40,227 bases of DNA. It comes from Streptomyces pathocidini (GTDB lineage: Bacteria; Actinomycetota; Actinomycetes; Streptomycetales; Streptomycetaceae). Below, piece after piece: positions 24,717 through 33,281 of the stretch (within the stretch, counting starts at the first letter, position 1; each line of letters begins with the position of its first letter). The stretch spans positions 1-40,227 of the forward strand of contig NZ_LIQY01000014.1 in assembly GCF_001418495.1 (NCBI RefSeq), written 5' to 3'. Below the pieces are notes generated by a model, which saw only the letters and a list, made by a program, of their open reading frames with translations, searched no databases and was not told the origin of the DNA. A program made the translations under genes and the position numbers.

Positions 24717-25930
24717 GCCTCGCTCATCCCTTCCCACGTGATGGGCAGGGATCGGAGACCGTAGACGAGCATGTCGTCGAGAAACTGGTGGGCATCGGGC
24801 GGCGCGGACAGGCACAGACCGGGAAGTCCGAGCAGTATTTCCACAACGGCGATCTCCACGAGATTCTCCGCGAGCGAGCTGCCCAGACAGCGGTGCACAC
24901 CGTGTCCGAAGGCGAGGTGGCCGCCCTGGGTTCGGGTCATGTCGAACGTGTCGGGGTCGGTGTAGACGGAGGCGTCCCGGTTGGCCGTCGGCAAGTGCAC
25001 GATGACCGCGTCTTCCCGACGAATTCGACACCCGGCGAGCTCGGTGTCCCGAGTGGCCACGCGTGCCACGCCGTGCTGGACGATCGTCCAGTAGCGCAGC
25101 GCTTCCCGTACGGCAGGCGCCGCCCAGGTGGCCGGATCGGCGACGGCACGTTCGCGTTGCCGCCGGTCCCGCAGCAGCGAGAGCATCGTCAGGGCGAAGA
25201 GCCCCGTGGTGGTCTCGAGACTCGCCATGATGATGACGTTGGCAAGGCCGGCGAGTTCCTCCGTGGAAAACCCGTCATCCACGCCGCGCGCCAGATGGGT
25301 CAGCAGGTCGTTTCCGGGATTCCGGCCCCTGGCCGCCAGTTGGTCCACCAGGTAGTGCTCCATCCGGCCGGCGGCCACCCGTCGAGTGACCGCCGTGGCG
25401 TCATGGCGTTGGAGGTCGGTCGCGCAGGTCTCGAAGAAACCGCGATCCTCCATGGGAACGCCCAGCATGGGTGCGAGTCCCGCCGAGGGCAGCGGCACGG
25501 CGAAGTCCGCCACCAGGTCGGGCGTCCCCGACTGTGCGAGCGCCTCGGCCAGCGTCCGCACAGAAGCCCTGAACCGCGGTCGCGACTCACGTACGCGTGC
25601 CGCACTGAACTGCGCGGCCACCAGTCGGCGCAACCGGGTGTGCTCGGGCGGGTCCATCGACAGCAGGTGCCCTGGTATCCGGTGTTTCACCGCCAACGGC
25701 AGCGAGGGGTAGCCGGGCAGGGTCGAGTCGGAACTGAACCGGGTGTCGGCGAGGACGAGTCGCGCCGTCGGATGGTCGGTCACCAGCCATGCGGTGCCGC
25801 CGTAGCGCAGGGATACGCGGCGTATCCCCGGACGCCCGTCGGACAGGTAGTCGCGCGGAGGGGCGTACGGGTCGGAGCGGACCGTCGGGAAGACGGTCGC
25901 GGCCTCCGCCGGGCTCGGTGTGCAGTTCAC
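24713..25930 (-). CDS. Cytochrome P450 (CYP105-like), cluster tailoring
   Basis: A 405-residue actinobacterial P450. The heme loop is FGHGVHRCLG with ligand Cys348, and the K-helix ExxR is EALR. The HLLSMDPPEHTRLRRLV segment is the usual C-helix region. The I-helix reads IMASLETTTG where most members have AGxET, so the conserved Gly is replaced by Ser. It probably hydroxylates the product of this operon, for example the aromatic ring or the side chain. The GTG start overlaps the exporter stop (GTGA). No redox partner is encoded nearby. Confidence 0.87.
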   Translation of the reverse strand: MNCTPSPAEAATVFPTVRSDPYAPPRDYLSDGRPGIRRVSLRYGGTAWLVTDHPTARLVLADTRFSSDSTLPGYPSLPLAVKHRIPGHLLSMDPPEHTRLRRLVAAQFSAARVRESRPRFRASVRTLAEALAQSGTPDLVADFAVPLPSAGLAPMLGVPMEDRGFFETCATDLQRHDATAVTRRVAAGRMEHYLVDQLAARGRNPGNDLLTHLARGVDDGFSTEELAGLANVIIMASLETTTGLFALTMLSLLRDRRQRERAVADPATWAAPAVREALRYWTIVQHGVARVATRDTELAGCRIRREDAVIVHLPTANRDASVYTDPDTFDMTRTQGGHLAFGHGVHRCLGSSLAENLVEIAVVEILLGLPGLCLSAPPDAHQFLDDMLVYGLRSLPITWEGMSEA

Positions 25931-27738
25931 CGGTACCCCGCCGCCTGAATGCCGTAGAGCTCCGCGTACTGGCCGCCGCGGGCGACGAGCTCCTCATGCG
26001 ATCCGTGCTCGACCAACCGCGCCCCGTCGAGCACCACGATGACGTCCGCCATCTGCACGGTGGAGAAACGGTGGGACACCAGGATGGTCACGCCCCCGAC
26101 GGTGGACGACGAGGAGGCACGGGCCGCCTCCGCATAGCGTTCGAACAGGGCGTGCTCGGTCTCCGCGTCCATCGCCGACGTGGGTTCGTCCAGCACCGTG
26201 AGAAGCGGTGACCGGCGCATGAACCCTCGGGCGAGGGCCACCCGCTGCCACTGCCCCTGGGACAACTCCACCCCTTCGGGCCACGTCGCCCCCAGCTGCG
26301 TGTCGATCCCCCGCGGGAGCACGGCCGTCACCTCGTCGGCGCCGGCGCGGGTGACCGCCTCGTCGACGGCACGGGGCAGTTCGGCGCGAGCGAGGTCGCC
26401 CAGTCCGACCGACGTTCTGAGCGGGTACTCGAACTTGACGAAGTCCTGGAAGGCCCCGGAAAGTCGACGCCGCCAACCAGGAGCCGGAATCCGGGAGAGA
26501 TCGGTGCCCTCGACAGTGATACGTCCCGAGGTCGGCCGGTACAGCTGGCACAACAGCTTGACGAGCGTCGACTTGCCGGCACCGTTCTCCCCCACGACGG
26601 CCACGACGGCCCCCGCGGGAATGGTGAACGACACGTCCTTCAGGACCGGCCGGTCGGTACCGGGATAGGTGAACGAGACGTTCTCGAAGCTGATGCCCGC
26701 GCGGAGACGCTCGGGCACCGGGGCGTCGGCCCGCTCCTCAACGGTGCGTGCGTAACCCTCCAGCCACGCCAGGCGGCGCGCACAGTCGAGCCAGATGGTC
26801 CGGAAGAAGTGCGTCTGGCTGACGCTCTGCCCCACGTACTGCGAGAGGCGGCTGCCCGCGGCGAGGACCAGCATGACCTGCCCGGCAGGTGAATCGCCTC
26901 GCTGCGCCACGAATCCGACCGCCACACAGAACGCGATACCGAAGAACGCGTAGCTGGCCGACTGCCATATCGCCGTCGCCCATCGCGCCCTGGCCATCGG
27001 CCGATAGCGCCGCTCCCATGCCGCACGCCGGTCCGCGCGGATCCGCTGCCGGACGCCCGCGACCCGGAGTTCCTTCCCCGCGGCCGGCGTACTGCCCACC
27101 ACGAAGAGGTGCCGGGCGAGCCGGTCGTGCTGGGCGCCGGCTTCCTCGGCCGACTTCTCGATCCCGGCCCGCCAGGTGGACACCAGCACGGTCGGGACGG
27201 CGCAGACGCCGAGCAGCCCGAGGGCCGGGTGGACGGACATCAACAGGGCCACGGTGAGGCCAAGCCGCAACACCGCCCCCGCCACCGCGAACAACTGCTG
27301 ATACAGCTCGCTCAACGCTGGAGCATGGTCCCGAAGAAGGGAAAGCCGGTCCACGAAGTCGGGGCGCTCATGGTGCTCGATCGTGACGACCTCGGACTGC
27401 AGTCGCGCCACATGGGATTCGACCACGATCCCGGCGCGGTCGGCGAAACGCCGGTTGACTCGTTCCGCCGCGGTGTTCAGCAGCCAACCGCACGCGGCGA
27501 GCAGCGAGAGGGCCAGTGCGGACATCAGTACCGCAGTGCCGTCCCCGCCGATGACGGAATCGGTGAAGGCGGCGAGTCCCAACGCAAAGAGAGCGTCGGG
27601 GACGGCAGCGGCAACACTCGTCGCGAACGCCACCACGATCAGCCACGGGTCGGCGCGATATCCCAGCCGCAGAGAACTGGCCAGGGAGCGGACCGCCGAG
27701 GGAAGCTGGTCGGTCGACCGGTCAGACGTGGCAGTCAT
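25927..27738 (-). CDS. ABC exporter half-transporter B
   Basis: A 603-residue type I ABC exporter with an N-terminal six-helix membrane domain and a C-terminal ATPase. Motifs are Walker A GENGAGKST (about residues 381-389), signature LSQGQ, Walker B LTVLDEPTSAMD and the switch His in LVSHRFST. The signature has Gln in place of the first Gly of LSGGQ. It overlaps the end of the preceding half-transporter by 17 bases, so the two most likely form a heterodimer that exports the cluster product and gives self-resistance. The start is ATG 27738, with GGAG six bases upstream. Confidence 0.88.
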   Translation of the reverse strand: MTATSDRSTDQLPSAVRSLASSLRLGYRADPWLIVVAFATSVAAAVPDALFALGLAAFTDSVIGGDGTAVLMSALALSLLAACGWLLNTAAERVNRRFADRAGIVVESHVARLQSEVVTIEHHERPDFVDRLSLLRDHAPALSELYQQLFAVAGAVLRLGLTVALLMSVHPALGLLGVCAVPTVLVSTWRAGIEKSAEEAGAQHDRLARHLFVVGSTPAAGKELRVAGVRQRIRADRRAAWERRYRPMARARWATAIWQSASYAFFGIAFCVAVGFVAQRGDSPAGQVMLVLAAGSRLSQYVGQSVSQTHFFRTIWLDCARRLAWLEGYARTVEERADAPVPERLRAGISFENVSFTYPGTDRPVLKDVSFTIPAGAVVAVVGENGAGKSTLVKLLCQLYRPTSGRITVEGTDLSRIPAPGWRRRLSGAFQDFVKFEYPLRTSVGLGDLARAELPRAVDEAVTRAGADEVTAVLPRGIDTQLGATWPEGVELSQGQWQRVALARGFMRRSPLLTVLDEPTSAMDAETEHALFERYAEAARASSSSTVGGVTILVSHRFSTVQMADVIVVLDGARLVEHGSHEELVARGGQYAELYGIQAAGYR

Positions 27739-29560
27739 GGTTCTCCTGCTCCTCTCGCTCCGCACTGCCCGCTTGCCCGCTGTCGAACCGGGACGCCTGA
27801 AGCTCGAACATCTCCCGGTATCGCCCACGCCGGGCCATGAGCTCCGTATGCGTGCCGGTTTCCACGACGCCGCCCTTCTCCAGAACGCAGATACGGTCCG
27901 CATGACGCACCGTCGAGAACCGGTGAGAGATGAGGATCGTCGTGCAGCCGCGGGTGGCCTCAAGAATCTGGTCGAAGATCTCCGCCTCGGCCCGTACATC
28001 GAGCTGGGCGGTGGGTTCGTCGAGGATGACCACTCCCGCGCCCAGCCGTACCGCGCACAGCACTCTGGCCAGTGCCACCCGCTGCCACTGACCGCCGGAA
28101 AGGTCCGTACCCCCGTCGTAGCCGCGCGCGAGCACCTGGTCCGGATCGGCGAGGTCCGAGGCGCGGGCGTCCTTGAGCGCGGCGTTGATCACCTCGTCCG
28201 GAGCGCCGAGCGGGGCGACGTTGTCACGCAGCGGCAGCTCGTAGCGTATGAAGTCCTGGAAGCTCGCCGCGATCTGCCGGCGCCAGGAGTCCAGGTCGAA
28301 GTCGCGCAGGTCGACGCCGTCCACCTCGATGGCCCCGCGGTCCGGGTCGTACAGCCGGCACAGCAGTTTCACCAGCGTGGTCTTGCCGGCGCCGTTCACG
28401 CCGACGATGGCCAGCGACGTCCCCGCCTCGACGCTGAGGTCCAGACCGTTGAGGATCGGGCGTTCATCGGTGGGATAGGAGAAGTGGACGTCCCGGAATC
28501 GCAGGGTGGATGACGGCCGCCCATCCGCCTGCTGCTCACCCGAGGGGAGCCGCCCCAGGGAATCCGTCTCCTTTCCCAACCGGATCACAGCCGACACGCT
28601 TTGGGCGGCCAGTGGCAGGGCCCAGTTCAGGCCTCCGAAGGCGAGTGCGGCCGTGCCCAGCGCGGCCTGCGCGTAGATGATCACCTCGCCGGCGTTGATC
28701 GCGCCGGCGGTGGCGTCGGCGGCCAACGACCAGAACAGCAGTCCGTTCGCCCCGACCAGGACCGCAACGGTCCACCGCATCGGCCGCTGTCGCAGCCGTG
28801 TCGCGTGCCAGCGCAGGTCCACGAGCCGGCGTCGGTTCGCGGCGAACCGGGCGACGGTCCACTCGCTCAGGCCGAAGAGCCGCAGTTCCTTGGCGGCGGA
28901 CGGCTCCACGGCGAGCCGGTAGGTGTATTCCGCGTGCCGTTGGGCGATCCCCACCTCGTCGGTGCCCCGGTCCCAGCCCGAGCTCTCTCGTAGCAGCCAG
29001 TGGGTCGCAGCCCACGCTCCACCGACCAGGGGTGCGGCCCACCAGTGGTACGCGCTGAGTACAGCGGCCTGGGTGAGCCCCGCGACGGCCTCGACGAGCC
29101 CCCCGGCGATCATCCCCATCGACAGGTTCATCGGCGGACCCGAGATCCCGAGATCGAAGTCGCGGGCCACCGTGAGGTCAGTGGTGATCTTCTCGGATTC
29201 CAGGTGTGCGGTTCCGTCGGGGCGCGTGGTCGCGTCCAGCAGACGATCGTGCAACCAGGAGGCGAGCCGATCCCCGAGGTTGCTGCCGACCTGCGCATGC
29301 AACGGCGCCAGCAACTGGATGAGTACGAAAAGTCCGCCCACCAACGCGAGCGACACCACTACGGACCCGCCGTGCTGTACCGCTGCCACGAACAGGCCGA
29401 CGGCTACCGTGAAGGCCGCCGGCAGTAGACCGCGGGCCAACACCAGGCTCCACCACGCGGCGGTCAACCCGCCGTGGGATCGCGGAAGCACCGCGAAAAA
29501 GGCCCATTCATCGCGATCGCGGAGCCTGCGCTTCACTGTGTTCACTGAATTCTTACCCAT
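27722..29560 (-). CDS. ABC exporter half-transporter A
   Basis: A 612-residue type I ABC exporter with the same layout as its downstream neighbour. The ATPase domain has Walker A GVNGAGKTT (about residues 384-392), signature LSGGQ, Walker B VVILDEPTAQLD and switch His in LISHRFST. Hydrophobic segments in the first 310 residues fit six membrane helices. The ATG at 29560 overlaps the end of the chorismate lyase-like gene. It is probably the partner of the second half-transporter in a heterodimeric efflux pump. Confidence 0.88.
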   Translation of the reverse strand: MGKNSVNTVKRRLRDRDEWAFFAVLPRSHGGLTAAWWSLVLARGLLPAAFTVAVGLFVAAVQHGGSVVVSLALVGGLFVLIQLLAPLHAQVGSNLGDRLASWLHDRLLDATTRPDGTAHLESEKITTDLTVARDFDLGISGPPMNLSMGMIAGGLVEAVAGLTQAAVLSAYHWWAAPLVGGAWAATHWLLRESSGWDRGTDEVGIAQRHAEYTYRLAVEPSAAKELRLFGLSEWTVARFAANRRRLVDLRWHATRLRQRPMRWTVAVLVGANGLLFWSLAADATAGAINAGEVIIYAQAALGTAALAFGGLNWALPLAAQSVSAVIRLGKETDSLGRLPSGEQQADGRPSSTLRFRDVHFSYPTDERPILNGLDLSVEAGTSLAIVGVNGAGKTTLVKLLCRLYDPDRGAIEVDGVDLRDFDLDSWRRQIAASFQDFIRYELPLRDNVAPLGAPDEVINAALKDARASDLADPDQVLARGYDGGTDLSGGQWQRVALARVLCAVRLGAGVVILDEPTAQLDVRAEAEIFDQILEATRGCTTILISHRFSTVRHADRICVLEKGGVVETGTHTELMARRGRYREMFELQASRFDSGQAGSAEREEQENHDCHV

Positions 29561-30098
29561 TCATCTCAAAGCATGCGGCCGAGAAGGACTCGTCGATGAG
29601 CAGTGCGGGGATGCCTCCCACGATGATTCGGTAGCGACGACTCGCTCTGACCGCCCCCTCCGGCTCATCGGGTACGGCCCAACGCACGTGCTCTCGCCGG
29701 GACTCGACGCGGTGCAGACGCATCAGACGCCCGATCGGCTCACGCGTGTGCAGCAGATCCCTGCCGAGTGCGGACGGCAGGACGTCCACCGCCACGACCG
29801 AACTCGCGCGCACGTACAGAGCTCCCGTTTCGGCTCCCACCAGATCGGTGGTGCGGCGGATCAACGTACAGTCCGCGGGGGAACCCAAGGCGACCGCGTC
29901 CGCCGAGTGCGCCGGCATCTCCGAGTGGCTCAACCCGGAGGTCGTCAGGCGCTCGCCGGTCAGGTACTCCAACATCGGCGTGACCGTGCCGTCCGAGATC
30001 ATCAACAGGCCACCGGCCCTGCCGAGGCGGCCGAGCGTCGCGGCGGGCGGCGACAGGCCGGCCTGCCCCGCAGGATCCACGGAGACGTCCGCCGTCAC
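29553..30098 (-). CDS. Chorismate lyase-like protein (DUF98/Rv2949c type)
   Basis: A 181-residue protein of the size and pattern of the DUF98 chorismate-pyruvate lyase family, whose member Rv2949c makes 4-hydroxybenzoate from chorismate. The recognisable blocks are SDGTVTPMLEYLTGERL (residues 35-51) and LLHTREPIGRLMRL (115-128), with Arg-rich residues after it. It lies directly downstream of an AMP-dependent ligase, with GTG overlapping the ligase stop (GTGA), which fits synthesis and activation of 4-hydroxybenzoate as a starter. The family also contains non-lyase members, so the reaction is probable rather than certain. Confidence 0.72.
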   Translation of the reverse strand: MTADVSVDPAGQAGLSPPAATLGRLGRAGGLLMISDGTVTPMLEYLTGERLTTSGLSHSEMPAHSADAVALGSPADCTLIRRTTDLVGAETGALYVRASSVVAVDVLPSALGRDLLHTREPIGRLMRLHRVESRREHVRWAVPDEPEGAVRASRRYRIIVGGIPALLIDESFSAACFEMNG

Positions 30099-31546
30099 CG
30101 CTTCTCCCCCGCAGTCCCGCCCGGGATGTCCCTGACCAGCTTCCCCGTGGCCGACCGGGGTAGCGCCGTCACCACCTCGATGCGCCGCGGTACCTGGTGC
30201 GGGGCCAGTCGGTCACGGCACCACCGGTGCAACACCTCCGTGCTGACGACGGCGCACAGCACCACCCGGGCCACGGGAACCTGCCCCCGCGCGCTGTCCG
30301 GCGCCGCCAGCACCTGCGCCTCGGCCACGGCGGGATGACCGCTCAGGGCGTCTTCCACCTCCTGGGGGCTGACCTTCTTGCCGGCGACGTTGATCATGAG
30401 GCCCATGCGGCCGCGGAGTCTGATCTCGCCACTCGCGGCGTCGACCGTCGCGAGGTCACCGGTCCGGTGCCAGCCGCCGTCGTCGCCCAACGCGACGAGC
30501 TCCGTGGCGTCCATCACCCAGGCGGCCAGGGAGTCGGTGCGCAGAAGCAGCTCCCCCACCGCCTCGCCGACCGAAGACGCCTCGTGCACGGCCACGGTCC
30601 GCGCCTCCACCCCGGGAAGGGGGACGCCCACCTGCCCGGGCTCCTCGGTGCCCCGCACGGGCATGAGTGTCACGGCTCCCGCCTCCGAGGACCCGTAGCA
30701 GTTGTAGAGCGTGAACGGGAAGCGGCCGGCGATCCGTTCCGCCACTCCGTCGGCCAGCGGAGCGCCGGCCGACACCGCGTTGCACAGGTCCGCCAGGCCC
30801 GCGTCCGGCATCCCGTCCGGCGCGATCGCCCCCTGCGCAAGCAGACCGTAGTGCGCCGGAAGTGCGACCAACGTCCGTGCGTCATGTTCACGTACGGCGC
30901 GAGCGAGCTGGGACGGGACGGCGCGCGGCGAGCAGAACCGGGCAGGCGCGCCGAGCAACAGCGGCGCCATGACACCGTAGTTGAACCCGTAGTTGTGAAA
31001 CTGCGGAGCGGCCACGACCACCGGGGAGTCCGGTGCGTAGCCGAGGACCCGGGCGACACGTCGGGCATCGGTGAGCACGGCGTCAGCCGTCCTGACCACG
31101 CCCACCGGGCTGCCGGTGGAACCCGAGGTGAGGAAGATCTGCGCGCCGGCAGGCAGCCCGGCCGGCAGCCCGGAGTCGCCCGTGACGCTCGTCCACAGCC
31201 GCAGCTCCCGCGTTCCGAACCAGCCGGGCTCCCTCCCCTCCTCCGCCGGAGGCCTGCGGTCCTGAACGGTGCAGCCGGGAGCAGCCGGCAGGGACGGATC
31301 CCGGTGGACGACCGGCACACCGGCCAGGTCGCATCCGAGGGCCACCGCCGCAGCAGCCACCGGGTCGGTGATCTGCGCGGACACCCCGTAACGAGCCGGG
31401 TAGCTCTGCTGCAACCGGGTGGCGACCTCCTCAGCCGCTTCCAGGAGCCGCCGGAGCGTCCAACGGCGACCGTTGGCGATCAGGGCAGTTCCCTCTTCCG
31501 GCCCGGGGCCGTCCTTGACCGCCTCGAACAGGCCGATACCGCTCAT
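30095..31546 (-). CDS. AMP-dependent carboxylic acid ligase (aryl-CoA or aryl-ACP ligase)
   Basis: A 483-residue ANL-family adenylating enzyme. Motifs are A3 TSGSTGSPVG (residues 140-149), A5 YGSSEAG, A7 HRTGDLA, A8 GRMGLMINVAGKKVSPQEVE and A10 LPRSATGK with catalytic Lys469. It activates a carboxylic acid as an acyl-adenylate and passes it to CoA or a carrier protein. The next gene is chorismate lyase-like, and two stand-alone ACPs lie downstream, so 4-hydroxybenzoate is the favoured substrate (inference). The start is ATG 31546; it overlaps the HAD gene end by four bases. Confidence 0.87.
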   Translation of the reverse strand: MSGIGLFEAVKDGPGPEEGTALIANGRRWTLRRLLEAAEEVATRLQQSYPARYGVSAQITDPVAAAAVALGCDLAGVPVVHRDPSLPAAPGCTVQDRRPPAEEGREPGWFGTRELRLWTSVTGDSGLPAGLPAGAQIFLTSGSTGSPVGVVRTADAVLTDARRVARVLGYAPDSPVVVAAPQFHNYGFNYGVMAPLLLGAPARFCSPRAVPSQLARAVREHDARTLVALPAHYGLLAQGAIAPDGMPDAGLADLCNAVSAGAPLADGVAERIAGRFPFTLYNCYGSSEAGAVTLMPVRGTEEPGQVGVPLPGVEARTVAVHEASSVGEAVGELLLRTDSLAAWVMDATELVALGDDGGWHRTGDLATVDAASGEIRLRGRMGLMINVAGKKVSPQEVEDALSGHPAVAEAQVLAAPDSARGQVPVARVVLCAVVSTEVLHRWCRDRLAPHQVPRRIEVVTALPRSATGKLVRDIPGGTAGEKR

Positions 31547-32196
31547 CGTCCGGCGTCCCTTCCGAGTTCCTTCAACAGACAGCCGAGGTCGGGGATCCGT
31601 GTCGCGGACGCCCACGGCCCGCCTGCCGAAGGGGACCTGTCCAGAAGCAGCGTCCGGACTCGGGCGGCTTCTCCCTGCTCACGATCCGCAGGGCTGTCTC
31701 CGACGTACACGGCTTCTTCCGGCCTCAGCCCCAGGCGCCGCAGCGCGAGGCGCAGTCCGTCGGGCGCGGGTTTGGGCAGCGGTGCGTCCTCGCGGGCGAC
31801 CGTCAAACGCACATCCAGCTCACACGCGTCGAGCAGCGCCTGCGCATCCGCACGGGACCGGCCGGTGCACACCCCGACCGCCGCACCGCGGTCGCGCAGG
31901 GCGGCCAGAACCTCGGGAGCGTGCGGCACGACGGGCGCCGGCGCGGGGTGCTCGCGCAACGCCCTGTCCAGCTCTTCTCGGTACGCCCGCAGGGCGGGCT
32001 CGACCCGGTGCTCACCGACCAGCGCGATCAGGGTTCCGACGTCTGTCGGACGCTGGGCGACCGACAGCCGGGCGGCACTCGCCCCGCCCGCGCCCACCGC
32101 CTGCACCGCGCTTCGCAGGCAGCACAGATGCAGCTGCCAGCTGTCGACGAGTGTCCCGTCCAAGTCGAAGACCACTCCACGTGACCCGGCCGTCAT
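31543..32196 (-). CDS. HAD-superfamily phosphatase
   Basis: A 217-residue haloacid dehalogenase-type hydrolase. Motif I DLDGTLVDS gives nucleophile D11 and acid/base D13, motif II is CTGRS, and motifs III and IV are KPAPDG and VGDSPADREQG. It is closest in look to phosphoglycolate phosphatase-type enzymes. The ATG overlaps the stop of the CobT-like gene (ATGA). That pairing suggests it removes the 5'-phosphate after phosphoribosyl transfer, as in other two-step ribosylations (for example BtrL/BtrP in butirosin). The substrate is inferred, not shown. Confidence 0.85.
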   Translation of the reverse strand: MTAGSRGVVFDLDGTLVDSWQLHLCCLRSAVQAVGAGGASAARLSVAQRPTDVGTLIALVGEHRVEPALRAYREELDRALREHPAPAPVVPHAPEVLAALRDRGAAVGVCTGRSRADAQALLDACELDVRLTVAREDAPLPKPAPDGLRLALRRLGLRPEEAVYVGDSPADREQGEAARVRTLLLDRSPSAGGPWASATRIPDLGCLLKELGRDAGR

Positions 32197-33281
32197 GGCG
32201 CGACCGGACTTCGCGGGGAGGACAGTCCGACGGACCGCGCGGAGGGGGTGAGCGCGGCGGCGGCGAGGGCTGCGTTGACCAGTCCCAGAGCGAGCGCGGC
32301 TCCCGATCCCATGCCGAGGTGCATGTCGAGACTGAGCAGCGGGGGCTCGTCGAGCGCCGCCAGGAGCACGCGGTGTCCCGGCTCGGACGAGCGGTGCGCT
32401 GCCACCAGGTAACCGCGCGCGGCGGGGCACAACCGGACCGCCACCAGTGCGGCGACCGCGGTGATGAAGCCATCGAGGACGACGACCTTGCGTCGCTTGG
32501 CGGCGGCCAGGATGACCCCGACGTTGCCTGCTATCTCGAACCCGCCAAGGGCCGCGAGAAGCCGGACCGGGTCATCGGGCACGGCTCGCACCCGCGTCAA
32601 CGCGTCCCGCACGATGTGCCGCTTGCGTTCGACCGTGGCGGCGTCGACCCCGGATCCCGAGCCGACGAGGTCGGACGGGTCCAGGCCGAGCAGACGGGAG
32701 GCGAGAGCAGCAGTCGGGGTGGTGTTCCCCACGCCGATCTCGCCTACTGCGACGAGAGGTTCGTCTGCGAGGCACTCCCCCACGTATGAACAACCGTTGA
32801 GGATCGCCTGCCTGGCCTGATCGGGCGTCATGGCGTCCTGCAGGCAGATGTCCGCGGTTCCCGACGCGATCCTGAACCGCTGGTCACCGACCGAGGACAG
32901 CAGTCCGAAGTCCGCGTACGAGACCCTGGCCGGAACTCGCTCCGCCAGGAAGTTCACCGGGGCACGGCCCGCGGCGACGAGCGTGAGGACCCGTGCGGTC
33001 ACCTCGGGGTGGAACAACGAGGTGCCACGGGCCGCCACTCCGTGGTCCGCGGCGAGGACACTCACGACCGCGGGCAGCGGGCCCGGTGCGGGGTCGCGCC
33101 GAATCGCCGCGATTCGATGCACCAACGCGTCGAGCGTCCCCAGGCTTCCCGCGGGACGAGCCAGGGTGCGCTGGCGCACCCTGGACAGCCGCCCGTGGAC
33201 CGGGTCCGGGGGATCGATCGCGGAACACAGGGCGGCGAGCCGGTCCTCGAGGTCGCCGATGGCGTCGGGACGCTCACCCAT
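32193..33281 (-). CDS. CobT-like nicotinate-nucleotide phosphoribosyltransferase
   Basis: A 362-residue homologue of CobT, which transfers phosphoribose from nicotinate mononucleotide to dimethylbenzimidazole in cobalamin synthesis. Recognised blocks: ADHGVA (79-83), GEIGVGNTTPTAAL (180 on, E181), GSGSGVD, LGGFEIAGNVG, VLDGFITAVAALVA, AHRSSEPGH and LDMHLGMGSGAALAL. The last block normally reads LGEGTGAA; the catalytic base Glu (Glu317 in Salmonella CobT) is Met324 here. The E181-to-M324 distance of 143 equals Glu174-to-Glu317, so the alignment is firm. No cobalamin genes are near; neighbours are a HAD phosphatase, glycosyltransferase and aryl-acid genes, which points to a secondary-metabolite substrate, perhaps a phenol. 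ATG 33281 overlaps the glycosyltransferase end. Confidence 0.83.
   Translation of the reverse strand: MGERPDAIGDLEDRLAALCSAIDPPDPVHGRLSRVRQRTLARPAGSLGTLDALVHRIAAIRRDPAPGPLPAVVSVLAADHGVAARGTSLFHPEVTARVLTLVAAGRAPVNFLAERVPARVSYADFGLLSSVGDQRFRIASGTADICLQDAMTPDQARQAILNGCSYVGECLADEPLVAVGEIGVGNTTPTAALASRLLGLDPSDLVGSGSGVDAATVERKRHIVRDALTRVRAVPDDPVRLLAALGGFEIAGNVGVILAAAKRRKVVVLDGFITAVAALVAVRLCPAARGYLVAAHRSSEPGHRVLLAALDEPPLLSLDMHLGMGSGAALALGLVNAALAAAALTPSARSVGLSSPRSPVAP

Noticed and set aside
32193-33281. CobT-like gene as part of cobalamin biosynthesis
   Set aside because: No other cobalamin genes are present, it is embedded in an overlapping biosynthetic operon, and the catalytic-base Glu is replaced by Met.
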